The translations under genes were made by a program, and so were the position numbers. This document shows, piece by piece, positions 23,341-35,780 of a DNA stretch of 64,000 bases (the first letter of the stretch is position 1; the number at the start of each line of letters is the position of its first letter). Source of the stretch: Gnetum montanum (taxonomy: Eukaryota; Streptophyta; Gnetopsida; Gnetales; Gnetaceae); the NCBI GenBank assembly GCA_015680685.1, contig MNCI01007621.1, forward strand, positions 396,829 to 460,828, written 5' to 3'. The notes beneath the pieces were generated by a model. The model was not told the origin of the DNA. It did not search any database and worked only from the letters and a program-made list of their open reading frames with translations.

Positions 23341-24854
23341 AAATTTTGTGGTGTTTTAGTGAAAACTAAAGAATTGATTATGTCACTTTAATTTTAATAG
23401 AAAGGAGCGATTATTGCAATCTACTTAACATATGATGTTTCTCTTTCTTTCCAACATTGTTCAAGTTGATAGGTTCTATTTTTCAACTTTAAAAATTTTG
23501 CAAAGGTTACACTATTAATAGTTTATTTATCTTCTCCTCTCAACTTGGGTTAGTATTAGCATCTGTTTGATATTGTATTATTATCCATTTTGCAATGTTA
23601 TTATGTTTTATATGTTACAACATCTATCACATGTGATAAAGGAAGGACAACTACCAACCAAAAGTTTGTTAGTTTTTCATTTTCTTAAAAATAGAAATGT
23701 TGCACATCATCCATAGTCAATGATCCAAAAGCTTAGAATTTTAGAGGTTCAAAAATTATAAAACTTAGAGATTAAGGGATTTATAGGCTTAAAGGTTCAA
23801 AGATACAAAGATTCAAAAGTTTAAAATTCTAGAGAAATAGCCCACCACACAATTGTTGATGATGTTATTAATGATCGATTTAGTGATTTAACTATGGTTG
23901 TAACTGTTCAATCATGGAGGAGTATGACTTTAGTTACTCCCCATTATATGAAAAGTTAGGAATGATTAGTTTCATTCTTATTTCATCTACCAATACATAC
24001 ATTACACATAGTCTATTCCTTGGTCACTTCCTCTCTCACTTAGACACATTGTATGAGAGAACTCCCAAAACAAAGACAATGGATGTTCCATGTATGCTTA
24101 TTACATAGAGATCACAAAGAGAGAATTTTAGCTTCATCTTTTATTTAACTTACAAGGTTTTTCTTTTTTTCACTTATCATCTACATTTCTACTTACGCCA
24201 ACAAATTTTGCAACCTAGAGTGTAGAAAAATATGCTAGAATCCACTCAAGGAACAAGGTTTTGTACTAAGATGTATGTAGAAAGTTACTTTTTATTTTTT
24301 AATAAATAAATAAAAATTTTGATATTGTTTCTTTGAGTCCATATCATCTCAAAAATGATTTAATAATGGATTTCTTTCAAGAGATATCATAAAAAGGATA
24401 AAAACTATGTAAGGAAAAATTTGAAACATTTCTATGCTTAATAGTATTTAGCCTAAGATATTACACAACTTATTTTAAGGTAATAAGTTAATTATAATAA
24501 TATAATGAACCAACACAATCATGCTTGAGGAAAGGTTCTAGAGTAGAAAATGACCAACAACTTGATATTTATATTTTAATTAGTTGAATCCCCTCACATA
24601 GTGGTTAAAGAGATGTTATCTTTAACAAAAGTGGACATTTAGGTATTTTAAAGAAAAGAAGTGATCTTATAGCGATGATGCATGGAGAGGACAATGTGAC
24701 ACTAATTATGGAGGATGTTTGGATTGTAGAGACAAGATTCTCATACTTCAATGTCCTTTTGAAAAGGAAGTTACAATTCAAGAAAGTAAAAGATAGATCA
24801 AGCCCAACATAGTGACTAAAGAAGATATGGAACAAATTTCAGTGATTCAATATT
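23341..24854. other. AT-rich spacer
   Basis: AT-rich sequence between element C and the chromovirus RT fragment. It is probably older transposon debris upstream of the RT fragment, but no domain is readable and no open frame is convincing. Confidence 0.4.
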
Positions 24855-25148
24855 TCATAGATGCATTTACATGTAACTTCCTAGGTTGTTTCCAAATAGG
24901 GACTTTGAATTTGAGATAACTCTTAAGCATAGAACCCATCTAATTTCCAAGGCATCTTATAAAATGTCTTGCATGGAACTTGTAGAACTTGAGGTATAGC
25001 TTTAGGAGTTGATGCATAAGGGTTTGATTTCATATAGTATTTTCCCTTGAGATGCTTTAGTGCTTTTATTAAGAAAAAGGATGGTAGTTTGAGGTTATGC
25101 ATTAACTACATGCAATTGAACTAAGTAACAATTAGGAGCCAATATCAT
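24855..25148 (+). pseudogene. Chromovirus (F) reverse transcriptase, N-terminal half
   Basis: A decayed Ty3/gypsy chromovirus RT start. Plus-strand words FEFEITLKHRTH and ISKASYKMSCMELVELEV correspond to the usual EFxIDLxPGTxPISKxPYRMxxxELxELK block, followed by LRLCINYMQLN and VTIRSQYH. The fragment stops abruptly at 25148, exactly where insertion E begins; the remainder of the RT resumes in frame at 51131. It contains several stops and a probable frameshift around the DGSLRL region. Confidence 0.75.
25144..25148. repeat. Target site duplication of E, left (ATCAT)
   Basis: Identical to 51131-51135 and lying directly outside the TG...CA ends of insertion E. Confidence 0.8.
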
Positions 25149-26287
25149 TGTTGGTAACTATTTGGGATTGCCAATGTTCGGCCTTTAGTCTCATGATTGA
25201 GGTCATGGGAAATGAAGATGTTCTTCAAATAGGGTTTAGGTGTTTACTAGTCTCTAGCAACACCAAGGCCCAAATACCTCCAAACAAACTTAGTGATTAT
25301 GAAACGAACTAAATGTGAGTATGTGTTTGTTGTTGTGAATGTCGAAATGGCTAGGTTGTGTATGAAACTATAATTGTCTATCATAAAATAAATTCAACTA
25401 ACTTTGTCAAATATTGTGAGTTGTTGAAGGTTTATATTTTGTCAAATCACTTAGTCTATATAGTTCATATAGTACATTACTTGTAACATATAAAATTTCA
25501 CAAAAACATTTGAGCACAATTTTGCCAATTTACTCCTAATTTCCCTTAGAGAGAATTCCACAAGAAAAATAGAAATAGAGTGAGATTCAAAGAATTTAGA
25601 AAGAGAAAACAAAAGAAAGTAGAATTGTATGGTATTTCAAACATTTAAGCAAGATAAATTGACATGAGAAAACACTTCATAATAAAGCTATTACAATTCG
25701 TCTAAACCCTCTGAGCTCAACAAGTAATTTCATAAAAGACACTTTTATTTAACTACCAAAAAGCTTTGTAAACAACAAAGTACAAGCTTCTATTTGGCTA
25801 GTTAATATTGGTCAAGAATTGCAAACAATAGGACTTCTAGAAAAATTTGACAATATCAAGATTGCAATATTAAGGCAATAAACTTTAAAAGTGAAGAAGC
25901 TATTTTAGTTATCTCAAAGTATCAAAGATTTTCTAGATTCCCTAAACTCAAACAAGTAATTTTTATTAGACATTACTATTAAATTACTCAAGATTCTTTT
26001 CTAAGATAAGCTCTTATATGGCAAACCTTAATAGAAATTTAATGTTGCGTAAAAATACAACTATAAAGGCAAACTAGAAAAATCTCAAAATTAAATGCCC
26101 AGCATGACACTATCTAAACCATTAGCTAAGTAACTAAAATAAAATGGAAAGAAATGAACTCACATGATTAAAACAAAGTAGTTGAATTAATACCTTTAGC
26201 AAGCCATGCCTTACAAGAAATGTTCAAGAATCCTTCTAAGTCTCTTCCCCCAATCCCCAATTTTCTTCTACCCATCAAGCTCTTTTT
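25149..26287. other. Left arm of insertion E
   Basis: AT-rich, non-coding on the plus strand. Near its right end the minus strand has a TATA-like TATAAAAAGAGC (reverse complement of 26280-26291) followed by an open stretch with the words KSLMGRRKLGIGGRDLEGF, suggesting a minus-strand promoter and first exon or LTR leader. Element A inserted immediately beside this TATA. Confidence 0.45.
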
Positions 26288-26292
26288 ATAGT
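26288..26292. repeat. Target site duplication of A, left (ATAGT)
   Basis: Matches 37442-37446 exactly and directly abuts the TGTTGATG terminus of the 5' LTR of A. Confidence 0.9.
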
Positions 26293-28038
26293 TGTTGATG
26301 TCAACCTCATCCATGCTAGGCACGGGACCATAATGAGTAGTATCAATCTTCAACAATAATGTACCCATAAGTTTGCATGATTAAAACCCTTATGGTCTTT
26401 CTCAATCACACACATAATTCACCCAATGTATAAAAATGAATAATTCAGCTAGTGATTTAGCCATTAATAATTTATTAATAATGCTCCACCTAGGCACCGA
26501 ATTAGGCTTCACCACCAACATCTTCATGGTGGCACAAGTGGGTGAGATCAATAATATAATGATATCTCGTAAGATATCAAAGAGCATTTAGCTATTATAA
26601 TTTTTGACCATATGCCTACATAATAAAATAGATTGTTGAAAGCATTCCAAGAAAAAAATAGTAGTTAGAAAACATTCATTGCTATCTTGAAAAGATACAT
26701 ATGAAACACTTAGAATTCTAAGTTATTATTGGATATGCCAAGGATTGAATCCTATCCAAAAAATGTAGGTAGGCAAGCCATTAAATTTTTCATTCATTGC
26801 TAATTATGTGATTTGGTTTACTTATATATTTGAATATAAATGCAAGTACAAGTGTTTACTATTAATGTTGCTCATAGTGATACCAGAAGAAACATTGAAA
26901 AATGTTGTTGAAATGCTAAAACTAGAAGGTGACAAAGACATGGTGGATGTGGGGAGTTATGGGCAGTGCTGGACATTTTGAGCGTTTCATGTTGGTGATG
27001 GCGGTTACACTAGTGGTGGCAGCAGTTACGTAGAATGTGGGCATTCATGGAAATAGCGATGGCAGGCATTACATAGGTAATGGATTGTAGTTGACATGGT
27101 TTCCTACCAGTAGCTATAAAACAGGAGGTCTGTAGGCATTTAGAGAGGGCATCAGATCTTGGAGGCAGCAGAGAGGAAACCCCACAGGCAATGGTTTCCT
27201 TCTTCTTTGTGGGAGAACCGACTATTAATGGGCACATAGTGGTTCCTTTTTCTTTTGTTTTGTGTAGTGGGAAGCCTCTCATAGTGCGGTAGTGGTGGCC
27301 CTAACCACACGCAATCCATGGATGGAAAGTGAATAGTAAGGAAAAATTTCTCTCTCTATGCCACTGGCAAGCATAGGAGCATTAGTGTCATAGTAGCCAA
27401 CCTTCTCTTATAGGTGGCTTGGGTAGCAATGCGTGGCATGCAATAGGTGATGTTGGGGCAATAATAAGAGGTGGAAATGGTGGTGCACTTCTGGTAGATG
27501 GTGGCAAGCTCTGAACAATGGTAGTTAATGCCCTGTGCGAACTACGACCAACAGTTTCATCCCCTCCCCCATCATAGTTGATCTTGGGTTTGCATTCTTT
27601 GTTCATGTTTGTAAAGTTCTGTGGACTTTTGGATCTTGGTGGCTCTTTGGCATGTAGGAAGTCCTACTCTCTTAAATTGTAGCAACTGTGGCAACAACAC
27701 TTGCTTATGGTAGTCTCTCTTTCTCTCTCTCCCTCTTCAGGTAACGGTTGCAGTCTTCTTGCCTGGTAGTGGACATCATTAGTAGTGACGAATTGACAAC
27801 ATCAGCGGGACCAGGAAAAATTTATTTCTTTTAGTTACTTATTGTATTCAAGATAATCATTTAATTTAAATTCTAGATTTTTTAGTTTGGTTTACCATTT
27901 TCAAAAGGCCACGTAGCCCTCTCCAGTTGAGACTATTCTCAGGTTTCCATACCTATATGGGAGGTGCCTTAGGAAATAGTCTTTTAAAATGAGTTTTCTT
28001 TTCCAGGTGTTGGTGTGTCCAAAATTAATGCATCAACA
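26293..28038 (+). repeat. Element A 5' LTR
   Basis: 1746 bases, TGTTGATGTC to GCATCAACA, ends that are short inverted repeats. It contains a TATA box TATAAAA at 27115-27121 and a CT-rich tract near 27713-27738. The partner is 35781-37441. Confidence 0.93.
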
Positions 28039-28044
28039 CCTTTT

Positions 28045-28061
28045 TGGTGCTAGAAAAAGGG
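28045..28061 (+). promoter_or_regulatory. Element A primer binding site, tRNA-Asn type
   Basis: TGGTGCTAGAAAAAGGG, six bases after the LTR. It differs from the D-element TGGCGCTAGAAGGAGGG at three positions, all C-to-T or G-to-A type. Confidence 0.75.
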
Positions 28062-28646
28062 CCTTCCTACCACCTTTTTTTTATCAGCTCTTCTTGCCAT
28101 TTTCTTGTGGCTATTTCATTTTTCGATCCTATCTTGGAACCTGTTGAATTTTTTTAAAACCTTTATCTTCAGACCCCTTATTTTTTTGCCTTTTTTTATG
28201 CTTCCTATTTTCTAAAAATTGTTGTTACCACAACCATTTTTTAAAACCCGCATTTTCTAGTCCCATGTTCAGATTTCTGTTTTGGTGATCCTTACCTGCG
28301 TCCTAGCCTTGGTAAGGTGTTTTTATTACTCATTCAATTTTAATTTATTTTTCCTAAAATTTATTATTTAAATTTTACAAATAGTGCAATTTCATGCATT
28401 TATTTTTCTTTAAATTTTTTTAAATAACTTATTTTAGTGTTTTTTTTTAAAAAAATTATTATTGCAATATTTGTTTTCCTTTTACTTAATTTTATAGCTT
28501 TGTTTTAACATTTGTATTCTGTAATTTTTTGTTTTATGAGTGAACTTACCTCTACCCTTAACTAACTAGTCACCCATCTCTTTGCATTAAGGAAACAACA
28601 AGCTTTACATCTCCAGAGTTCTAGTCCTAGGAGAACTTAGACTAGG
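28062..28646 (+). other. Element A leader
   Basis: About 585 bases of T-rich non-coding leader between primer site and gag ATG. It is homologous to 41177-41764 in element B. Confidence 0.7.
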
Positions 28647-30130
28647 ATGGTAGCCCATCAACCTTTGACTCCCTTGGTGAGCAATCCATTTAACTTTACT
28701 AACTACCATGACATCCCAAAATCCCTCTAGAACATAAACCTATTCTTTGATCCCACAACCTCTACGAGTGATGCCCGCCAACATATACAATGTTTCAAAA
28801 CCTTGCTAGGGATGCACAACATTGTATAAGATGATGTGGCATGTCAAGTGTTTGTGACAACATTCAGAACTAAAGCAACCCAATGTTTCTTAATGCTTTC
28901 CAATGCTTCCATTAACTCATGGAAGGAATTCAAAAATAAGTTTTTGACTCAATTTGACAAATTCACGAGCTCTACAATCACATCAAGTAACTTCACAAGC
29001 TTAAGAAAATTACTTGGGAAAAATGTCAAGGATTACAACCTTAGATTCCTCCATCAGCTTGCCTATGTGCCAAACAAGATGGGTCCACAACTTGATGGTA
29101 TTCTTAACTTTTACCTCTCTACCATTGACCCATTCTTTACTTATATCATCAAATTTGATTTGAACATAACAAAAATATGAGGAGTAATGGCTAAAGCTAT
29201 GGAGTTAGAATAAATAACCCTTATGAACAACATCCAAACCCAATTTTGGATGATGAGTATTGGTAATGCTATGTCTTAGACTCCTTCCCCCTTTCAACTA
29301 GCTCAACCTTTAAATAATTACTTTCAAAGTCCCACATCTTCTTCATTTCTACCATCTAACACTATTTTAAATGATGAACAATTAAAGGCCTTAATTCAAT
29401 CCATAATAAACCCAAATGGGATATCTAATCTTGTTGAACCCCCAAACCAAACTCAAGATCAAATGACCTAGATACTAACTTCATTGTAGAAACTTTCCAA
29501 TGAAGTGGCTGAGCTAAAGAGGAATAATAACAAAGTTCCTATACAACCAAAAAAGCCAAGTGCCTTAATCAATGATGATTATTGTCATCTCCATAACATG
29601 AGGCAACATTTTGAGAGGACCTATCCTCAATTCGTGGAATTATATGGTGACCATACCCAAAGTCAACAAATTGGGAATCCCCCTATTATGGTCCTTAATG
29701 TACCCCATGAAACCGAGAATGAGGAAGTTTCTTCATTTGAATAAGCCATGGTAAGTGACCTCAACCCACATAACACATGCTACTATAGACTTAGTGACAT
29801 TGTGAATACCACACAACAACAAACTAGGAATAATCCTTATACACCTTCCAATAGGAGAGTTCATAGTGAAAACAATGCAAACAACCGAATTAGGCCACCA
29901 TAAGTAAGTGTCCCACAATAACTGAACTTCCCTTCTCTACCTAGAAGAGCCCCACCTCAATTCAAAGCTAAAGATGTACCTAAGACTTACAATCTGGTTG
30001 AGGATTTGAAGAAAATTAAAGTTAACATTTCAATGTATGGTATTCTATAGTTTAATGAAATGAAAGATGCAATCCAAGAGATAGTTCATAGACTAGAAAC
30101 CAATAAAGAAAACTCCCCAATCCCTAAAAG
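28647..30130 (+). pseudogene. Element A gag
   Basis: Starts MVAHQPLTPLV, matching MAAHQPLVPLV of element B at 41765. The Retrotrans_gag-like core includes SDARQHIQCFKTLLG and then WKEFKNKFLTQFDKF (28920-28965) and SLRKLLGKN. A zinc-knuckle-like segment DDYCHLHNMRQHFERTYPQF (29572-29631) has Tyr where element B has Cys. Stops occur at about 28827, 29178 and elsewhere, all in one frame, so the original was a single long ORF. It would form the particle that carries element RNA. Confidence 0.8.
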
Positions 30131-30179
30131 ATAAGTTCAATTCGTAGAAATTCTTAACATGATATCAGTGCAGAATGCA

Positions 30180-30660
30180 AACAATTTCATGTTAAGTAAG
30201 AAAGATCAACTCCATTTCTTGACAATCTTGATAATTTTAGGGAAGAATGTCAACAATTGTTTGATGGATTCTAGCGCAACTATTAGTGTCATGCCTCTTG
30301 AGGTATGTAAGGCTTTAGAAGCACAAATGATACCATAAATAGAAAGTGTGATTCAACTCAATGGATCTGATGTACCTGTAGTAGGATCATTGAAAGGAGT
30401 GAAGGTGCAACTTAAACAATATTCTACATTTACATGTTACTCTGATATCCTAGTAGTTGACATGCCATCCACTTATGGTGTGCTCTTATCTAAGACTTTT
30501 GGATCCAAGTTTGGGAGCTTCTTTAGGTTAGATTTCTTAAAATTTTTAATCCCTACCAAAGGAAAATATGAATATATGACTATACATAGAGAACCCTTTT
30601 ATAAGCAAGTGGTACCAACTTTTGATCAATAGAGTAAATCTCTAGGAAATCAAAATACCA
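30180..30660 (+). pseudogene. Element A aspartic protease
   Basis: The catalytic block reads NCLMDSSATISVMPLEVC (30255-30308), keeping the catalytic Asp (D-S-S-A in place of D-S-G-A). It is followed by IQLNGSDVPVVGSLKGVKV and VVDMPSTYGVLLSKTFGSKF, the flap and the C-terminal ILG/LLS-type block. It is in the same frame as gag, with in-frame stops at about 30337 and 30630. It would mature the polyprotein. Confidence 0.75.
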
Positions 30661-30959
30661 ATCCTTTTGTTGGAGTGGTTGAGCTAGGGCTTAGTGAATA
30701 TTTGATGAATGATGATATGGGCGAAACTCTAGGCATAAACCCTTTTATGTACACATATTCTACCCAATATTATCAAGCTTTTAGGGAATGTGAAAAGATG
30801 CATGAAGATACTTTGCCATATCACCAACATGATGGAAGAACTTTTCTTTTCAATGACCCACCACCATTAGGAAATGATAAGGACGTAAGTGAGGTTCTAA
30901 CCAATGAAATATTAGAGGATGAACCGAATTTCAATGATGATCATTGTTACCTTAATTAG

Positions 30960-31440
30960 AGGACTGATTTTTCAGATTTCATGAACTTAAATGCTTAGAT
31001 ACTAAGAGTGGATGTTGCTTCTTCTAGGAAAGGATGTGGAGTAGGAATAATGCTTATACCTCTTGGTGAAGCTCCTATCCTTTAAGCCATTATTTTTTCA
31101 CAACCTATGACTAACAACATGGTCAAATATAAAGCACTTATACATGGGATCAAGTTAGCTCAATATTACGACTTGTCCAAACTTAAAATCTATAGTGACT
31201 CTCAAATAATAGTAAACTAAGTCAATGAAACCTTTGACAATAAAGATGTCACCATGAAAGCATATAAAGCTTACATTCTTAAACTATTTAAAGAGGCTGA
31301 ATGTGTAACCATTGAACATGTACAAAGACAGGAAAATTACATTCTTGATGTGCTAGCCCAAATGGCCACCACTTTGGATGTCCCATTCAAACACAATTCT
31401 TGGGATTTAGAAATTATTATTGAAATGGTGAAATCTTATT
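30960..31440 (+). pseudogene. Element A archaeal-type RNase H, upstream of RT
   Basis: Type I RNase H fold: RVDVASSRKGCGVGIMLIP (30999-31055) aligns with the usual FDGGSSKxGxGAGxVLxxP. Further words are MTNNMVKYKALIHGIKLAQYY, LKIYSDSQIIVN and the C-terminal block EHVQRQENYILDVLAQMA. First Asp, the YSDSQ Asp and a C-terminal Asp remain; the second acidic residue is Lys (KYK where EYE is expected). It lies about 0.9 kb before the RT blocks, in the gag-protease frame. In element C and other Tat elements I know of, this domain follows RT. Confidence 0.8.
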
Positions 31441-31719
31441 CTATCCATAATAATGTGTTTTATTTTCAAGTGTTTGATGATGATGACCACATTTGTAAAT
31501 TTCTATTTTCTAAAGGAGAATTTAGTGATCAAGGGGATATATCAAAGGATGCTATGTTTTTAAACAAAATATCTCTTGAAGTAGCAGTTAGGAAAGCATT
31601 ATTTGATTACTTGCACACTAAGACCATAGACTTGTCCAAAAATCCTAATTGGCAAATGTTAGTTGAGATTGAAAAAATTTAGATTCAAAAGAAAGGAACA
31701 CAATATCTTGTTAAAATAG

Positions 31720-32580
31720 GAGTTTGTTTACATTCAAATGAAAGACAAAGCATGGTTCAATTACTACATGAGTTTAATGATTTTCTGGCTTGGACTTACA
31801 AAGACCTTAAAACTTTTAATCCATCAATGATGACACATACAATTCCCCTTTGGCCAGAAAAAAATCATTCAGGCAAAAAATCAGACCTATAAATCAAAAG
31901 ATTGAAGCCCTCATGAAAAAAAAATCGACAAGCTTCTAGAATCCAAAATTATTTACTTGGTAAGACATTCCAGTTGGATATCAAACTTAATGCCCATTGG
32001 GAAATGTACGAGTGAATTAAGGTTATGTATTGATTTCTATAACCTTAATACTTCTTGCAGTAAGGATAATTAGACACTCCCCCTTATGGAGGAGTTATTA
32101 CAATTTGTGAATGGTGCTCAAATGTATTCCTTTTTAGATAGGCATTTAGGATATAATGAAATCTTAGTGAATAAGAAAGACTAGTACAAAATAGCTTTCA
32201 CAAAAAAATGGGGAACTTTTCAGTTTGCTAAAATGCCCTTTGGCCTCATAAATGCTAGCTCCACCTTTCAAAGAGCTATCGAAAAAAAATTTGAGGGGCT
32301 AATTAGAAAGTGCATTATTATGTACCTAGATTACTTAACCATTTCCTCCAAAGATCAGGGTACGCACCTTAGAGACCTTAGAAACATTTTTATAAGATGT
32401 AGACGATTTGGTATTACCTTGAATGCAAAGAAATCTATCTTTGGAGTTTAAAGTGGTAAATTCTTGGGTCATATAGTGACTAAGGAAGGGATTACAATTG
32501 GTCTTGAGTAGGTGAATGCAATTTTAGAAGTACCTTACCTTTTGTCCAAGATTGATCTAAGGGCATTCTTTGGGAAAAGC
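31720..32580 (+). pseudogene. Element A reverse transcriptase
   Basis: After a spacer with LLHEFNDFLAWTYKDL and PSMMTHTIPL (31767-31849), RT blocks follow in a shifted frame: FLDRHLGYNEI near 32132-32164, KMPFGLINASSTFQRA near 32230-32275, and MYLDYLTISSK near 32320-32352. The catalytic YxDD reads YLDY, so activity is lost. The frame change relative to aRNase H is a one-base indel near 31860, since element B keeps both in one frame. Confidence 0.85.
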
Positions 32581-32619
32581 AACTTCGTTTAATGATTTAT
32601 CCCCATCTATGCTAAATTA

Positions 32620-33222
32620 GTTAGACCATTTAATAAGATACTTAAAAATGATAGTAATATGCACTGGATGGATGAAAGAAATAATGCTTTCCTCACTATC
32701 AAAGAGGCCATTATAGATGCCCCTATCTTGGCTTCTCCTTGGTATGAAAATAACTTCCACTTGTATGCTTTTTCTAGCCACATGACTGCTATCGCTATCT
32801 TGACCCAAGACATAGTCGATCAAGGTGAGAGACCCATAGCTTTCATGTCTACACCTTTAAAGAATGCAGAATTAAAATACTCACTTGTACAAAAGCAATT
32901 GTATGCTATAATAAAAGCCTTAAAGAAATTTTTTTACTACTTGTTGAACACAAAGGTTTATGTCATTGTCCTTGACCTAGCCATCATTGCTTTAGCTAAA
33001 TTACAAGATCCTAGCAAGAAACACACTAAATGGGTTATGAAGTTGCAAGAATATGATATTCAATGGAAGGTAGCCAAGTTAGTTAGAGGGATTTGCCTTG
33101 CCAAGCTAATTGCCAAAGCCTTAAATTTAGAAAGTTGCGATGCACTAGAAGATAAAGAATCAATTCCTCTTCACATATTATCCACCGATGAGGAAAATGA
33201 TATTCCATTTGCTTCCAATTGA
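32620..33222 (+). pseudogene. Element A RT connection and degenerate RNase H
   Basis: An open stretch starting before 32659 and ending at 33222. Words are NAFLTIKEAIIDAPILASPW, LYAFSSHMTAIAILTQD, RPIAFMSTPLKNAELKY and KQLYAIIKALKKF. The position usually holding catalytic DAS is FSS, so this RNase H has lost its first Asp, as expected when a second RNase H is present. The tail (LEYDIQWK-like words) leads toward integrase. Confidence 0.8.
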
Positions 33223-33419
33223 TTGTACGATCCATGGTATGGTGATATTAAATTTTATTTAACCTTCCATCGTTGTCCCTTGGATTTAGCTAGATATAAG
33301 AGAAAGCTTTTAATATCAAAATGTTCAAAATTCTCTCTAATAAGTGGTGAACTATTTAGAAAGAACTTCTAAGAGATATACCTTAAGTTCTTGGACCAAG
33401 AATAGGGTAACAATACTTT

Positions 33420-34488
33420 GAAATAGCTTCACGAGGAAGGACATATAGGATACTGCTCGTTAGTTCATAAAATCATGAGGGCTAGTTATTATTAGCCTAC
33501 TATGATAAACGATGCTCACAACTTGGTTAGAACTTGTGTCCAATGTAAAATATTTAAGATTAAAGACCCCAAGAGTTCAACCCCTTTACAACCTATAATA
33601 AAAACTAGACCATTTGCACAATGGGCTTTAGATTTTATCGGAGTGATCAATTCTTTGTTTACTACCCTACACAAGTTTATCTTAATAGCCATTGATTATT
33701 GCACACAGTGGTTAGAAGCAAAAGCAACTAAAATTGTGTCATCTTGTGAGGTCATTCACTTCTTAGAAAGCAATATAATCTTGAGGTATGGGTATCCTTA
33801 TGCTTTAGTAGTCGACAATGGACCCACCTTCATCTCCATAGAGGTTACAAATTGAGCTAGAGAACATAACATCATTATCAAGGTGGTAACCAAATATTAT
33901 CCATAGGGTAATGGTTTGATTGAGTCCTCCAACAAAATCATATTAGATGGAATTAAGAAAATGATAGCCTAAAACCCATGAACTTGGCACGAATAACTAA
34001 AATGGGTAGTTTGGGTAGATAGGGTTTGTTATAAGGAATCAATCAAGACTACACCATACAATTTAGTGTATGGACAAGAACTAATATTGCCAATTAATTT
34101 GTAGATTCCAACATATTAGTTCTTCTTGGACTATTTAGCAACTAATGAGCATATAATATCACGTACACGCGACATTGGAATCTAGAGCTTAAAAGGGTTA
34201 AAGTGATAAAAAATCTATGTAGTCATCAACAAATTGTCATTTGATAAGAACTATGAGGCTAAAGTATTTCAAGTAGGTGACCTGGTCCTTAAGAGGGATA
34301 CAACATCTGGTTAGACCAACACTCAAAATAAGTTTTCTTCTATGTGGTTTGGTCCATTCCAAATTGTAGATGTCGTTGGCTCCAATGTATACAAAATTGC
34401 TAATTTGCAAGGACATAGGTTACATAGGAATTTTAATGCATTTCATTTGAAGCATTTCTACTTGGGTGTCCCAGTGGACACCTGGTAG
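33420..34488 (+). pseudogene. Element A integrase
   Basis: Zinc region LHEEGHIGY, then ASYY and NLVRTCVQCKIFK (33427-33550). The core has WALDFIGVI (33622-33648), HKFILIAIDYCTQWLEAKA, LVVDNGPTFIS (33808-33840) and GNGLIESSNKII (33907-33942). All three DDE residues can be seen although stops interrupt the frame. The C-terminal part has FGPFQIVDV-like words and YKIANLQGHRLHRNFNAFHLKHFY, ending at TAG 34486-34488. The C-terminal tail lacks an obvious chromodomain. Confidence 0.85.
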
Positions 34489-35763
34489 ATTCTTAGTTGC
34501 ATGTTTTCTTCCCCTTCACCATGAATTTCATTTGTATATAGTTGCAATTGCATATTTTCTTTGCATTTCCATAATTTATTTCTTAGCATATTATTTTGAT
34601 TTTGCTTTTCATATGATTTTAATAGTCATTATGATTATTTGAGTTACTAGGCATTATGTCATCATAACACCATTAGAAAATAATGTGAGTATATTGCTAT
34701 ATATAAATATATATATCTTATTACTATTACATAAAATCTCTTTTATACTATATATTTCAATAATGCTATGATTCTTTCCACTCTTTTTCAAGGTTTTAGT
34801 TTCTTTAGTTATGTTGGATTATGGAGCATGAAATTTATGCTAACTTATAATGTAATCATCATGATCATGTGAGTGTAGGACATGTGATGTTGGAGAATGG
34901 TTAGCCATAATCACTAGGTGACCTTGTAAAACTCCATTTTCCCTCCTCTAAGCCCCAGCCTTCAAGTGTGATGATCATTGCTACCCTATGATCAACAGGG
35001 TGAACTCTTCACTTAAGAACCCTTAGCCACCCAGGAGACTTGCTATAATTCCATCAAATTGTAATCAAAGGCACATACATAAGGGTTGAACTACACCATG
35101 GGAAAAGTTCAGAAAGGACCGTGTTCACTGGTAGTGCAGCTAATCAACTAGACTCATGTTGGAATTCCTACCTTAAGAATGAAGTACACCATGAGCAAAG
35201 TTTCCTAAAAAAAAAAAGGAAAACAAAAAGAGAATGAGGACCATGTTCATTGGCAGTGTAATAAGTTCTTCAATGTGATGGGGTTCGGCAACAATCCTTA
35301 CCCTAACCTCCATTTCTCCTTTTGAACATATTTTCCCAAAATTCAAAAAGAAAAAAAAGTCCCAAGGAAAAATCCAAAAGTTGTGGCTAGCCACAATCTA
35401 ACATAAGCTTGTCCTCATTAAGTTTAGTATAAGTTCATGCTCAAAGTAGTCCACGTAGCTATTGACTTTTACCTTGTGAAAGGATTGGGAATGCAATCTT
35501 AGTTATATTTTAATTATAGATATACATATATGTAGTTAAAATAATAAATTATATATTTGGATTTTAATTAAATAAGATGGTGTGGTATGGGTGGCTCACA
35601 TCTAGTTCTATTTTGATTATATGGTTATTTTAATCATGTTTAAATTAGCACAGTTTGCTTTCAAGTTTTAATTTATCTGTGTTTTATGATGTTTTCAATT
35701 CTCTATCTGTTGCATCATTTTAAAATTTCTATGGTTTTGCTATCCTTGCACTTGCATGCAATT
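34489..35763 (+). other. Element A 3' untranslated region
   Basis: About 1.27 kb of non-coding sequence before the polypurine tract. It is homologous to 47610-48884 in element B (for example GTGTAGGACATGTGATGTTGG near 34874 and GTGTAGGATATGTGATGTTGG near 47972). Similar length and sequence in both suggests a conserved, non-coding 3' region. Confidence 0.7.
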
Positions 35764-35780
35764 AAGGTTTGGGGGCTAAG
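35764..35780 (+). promoter_or_regulatory. Element A polypurine tract
   Basis: AAGGTTTGGGGGCTAAG abuts the 3' LTR. The same sequence with one change precedes the 3' LTR of B. Confidence 0.75.

Noticed and set aside
23359-23363. GTGAA as the right target duplication of element C
   Set aside because: It would place the LTR end after TTTTA rather than CA and 18 bases past the point where LTR similarity stops.
27010-27606. Minus-strand frames in the 5' LTR of A (27282-27010 and 27606-27388)
   Set aside because: They lie in LTR sequence, are not preserved in the matching 3' LTR, and show no domain.
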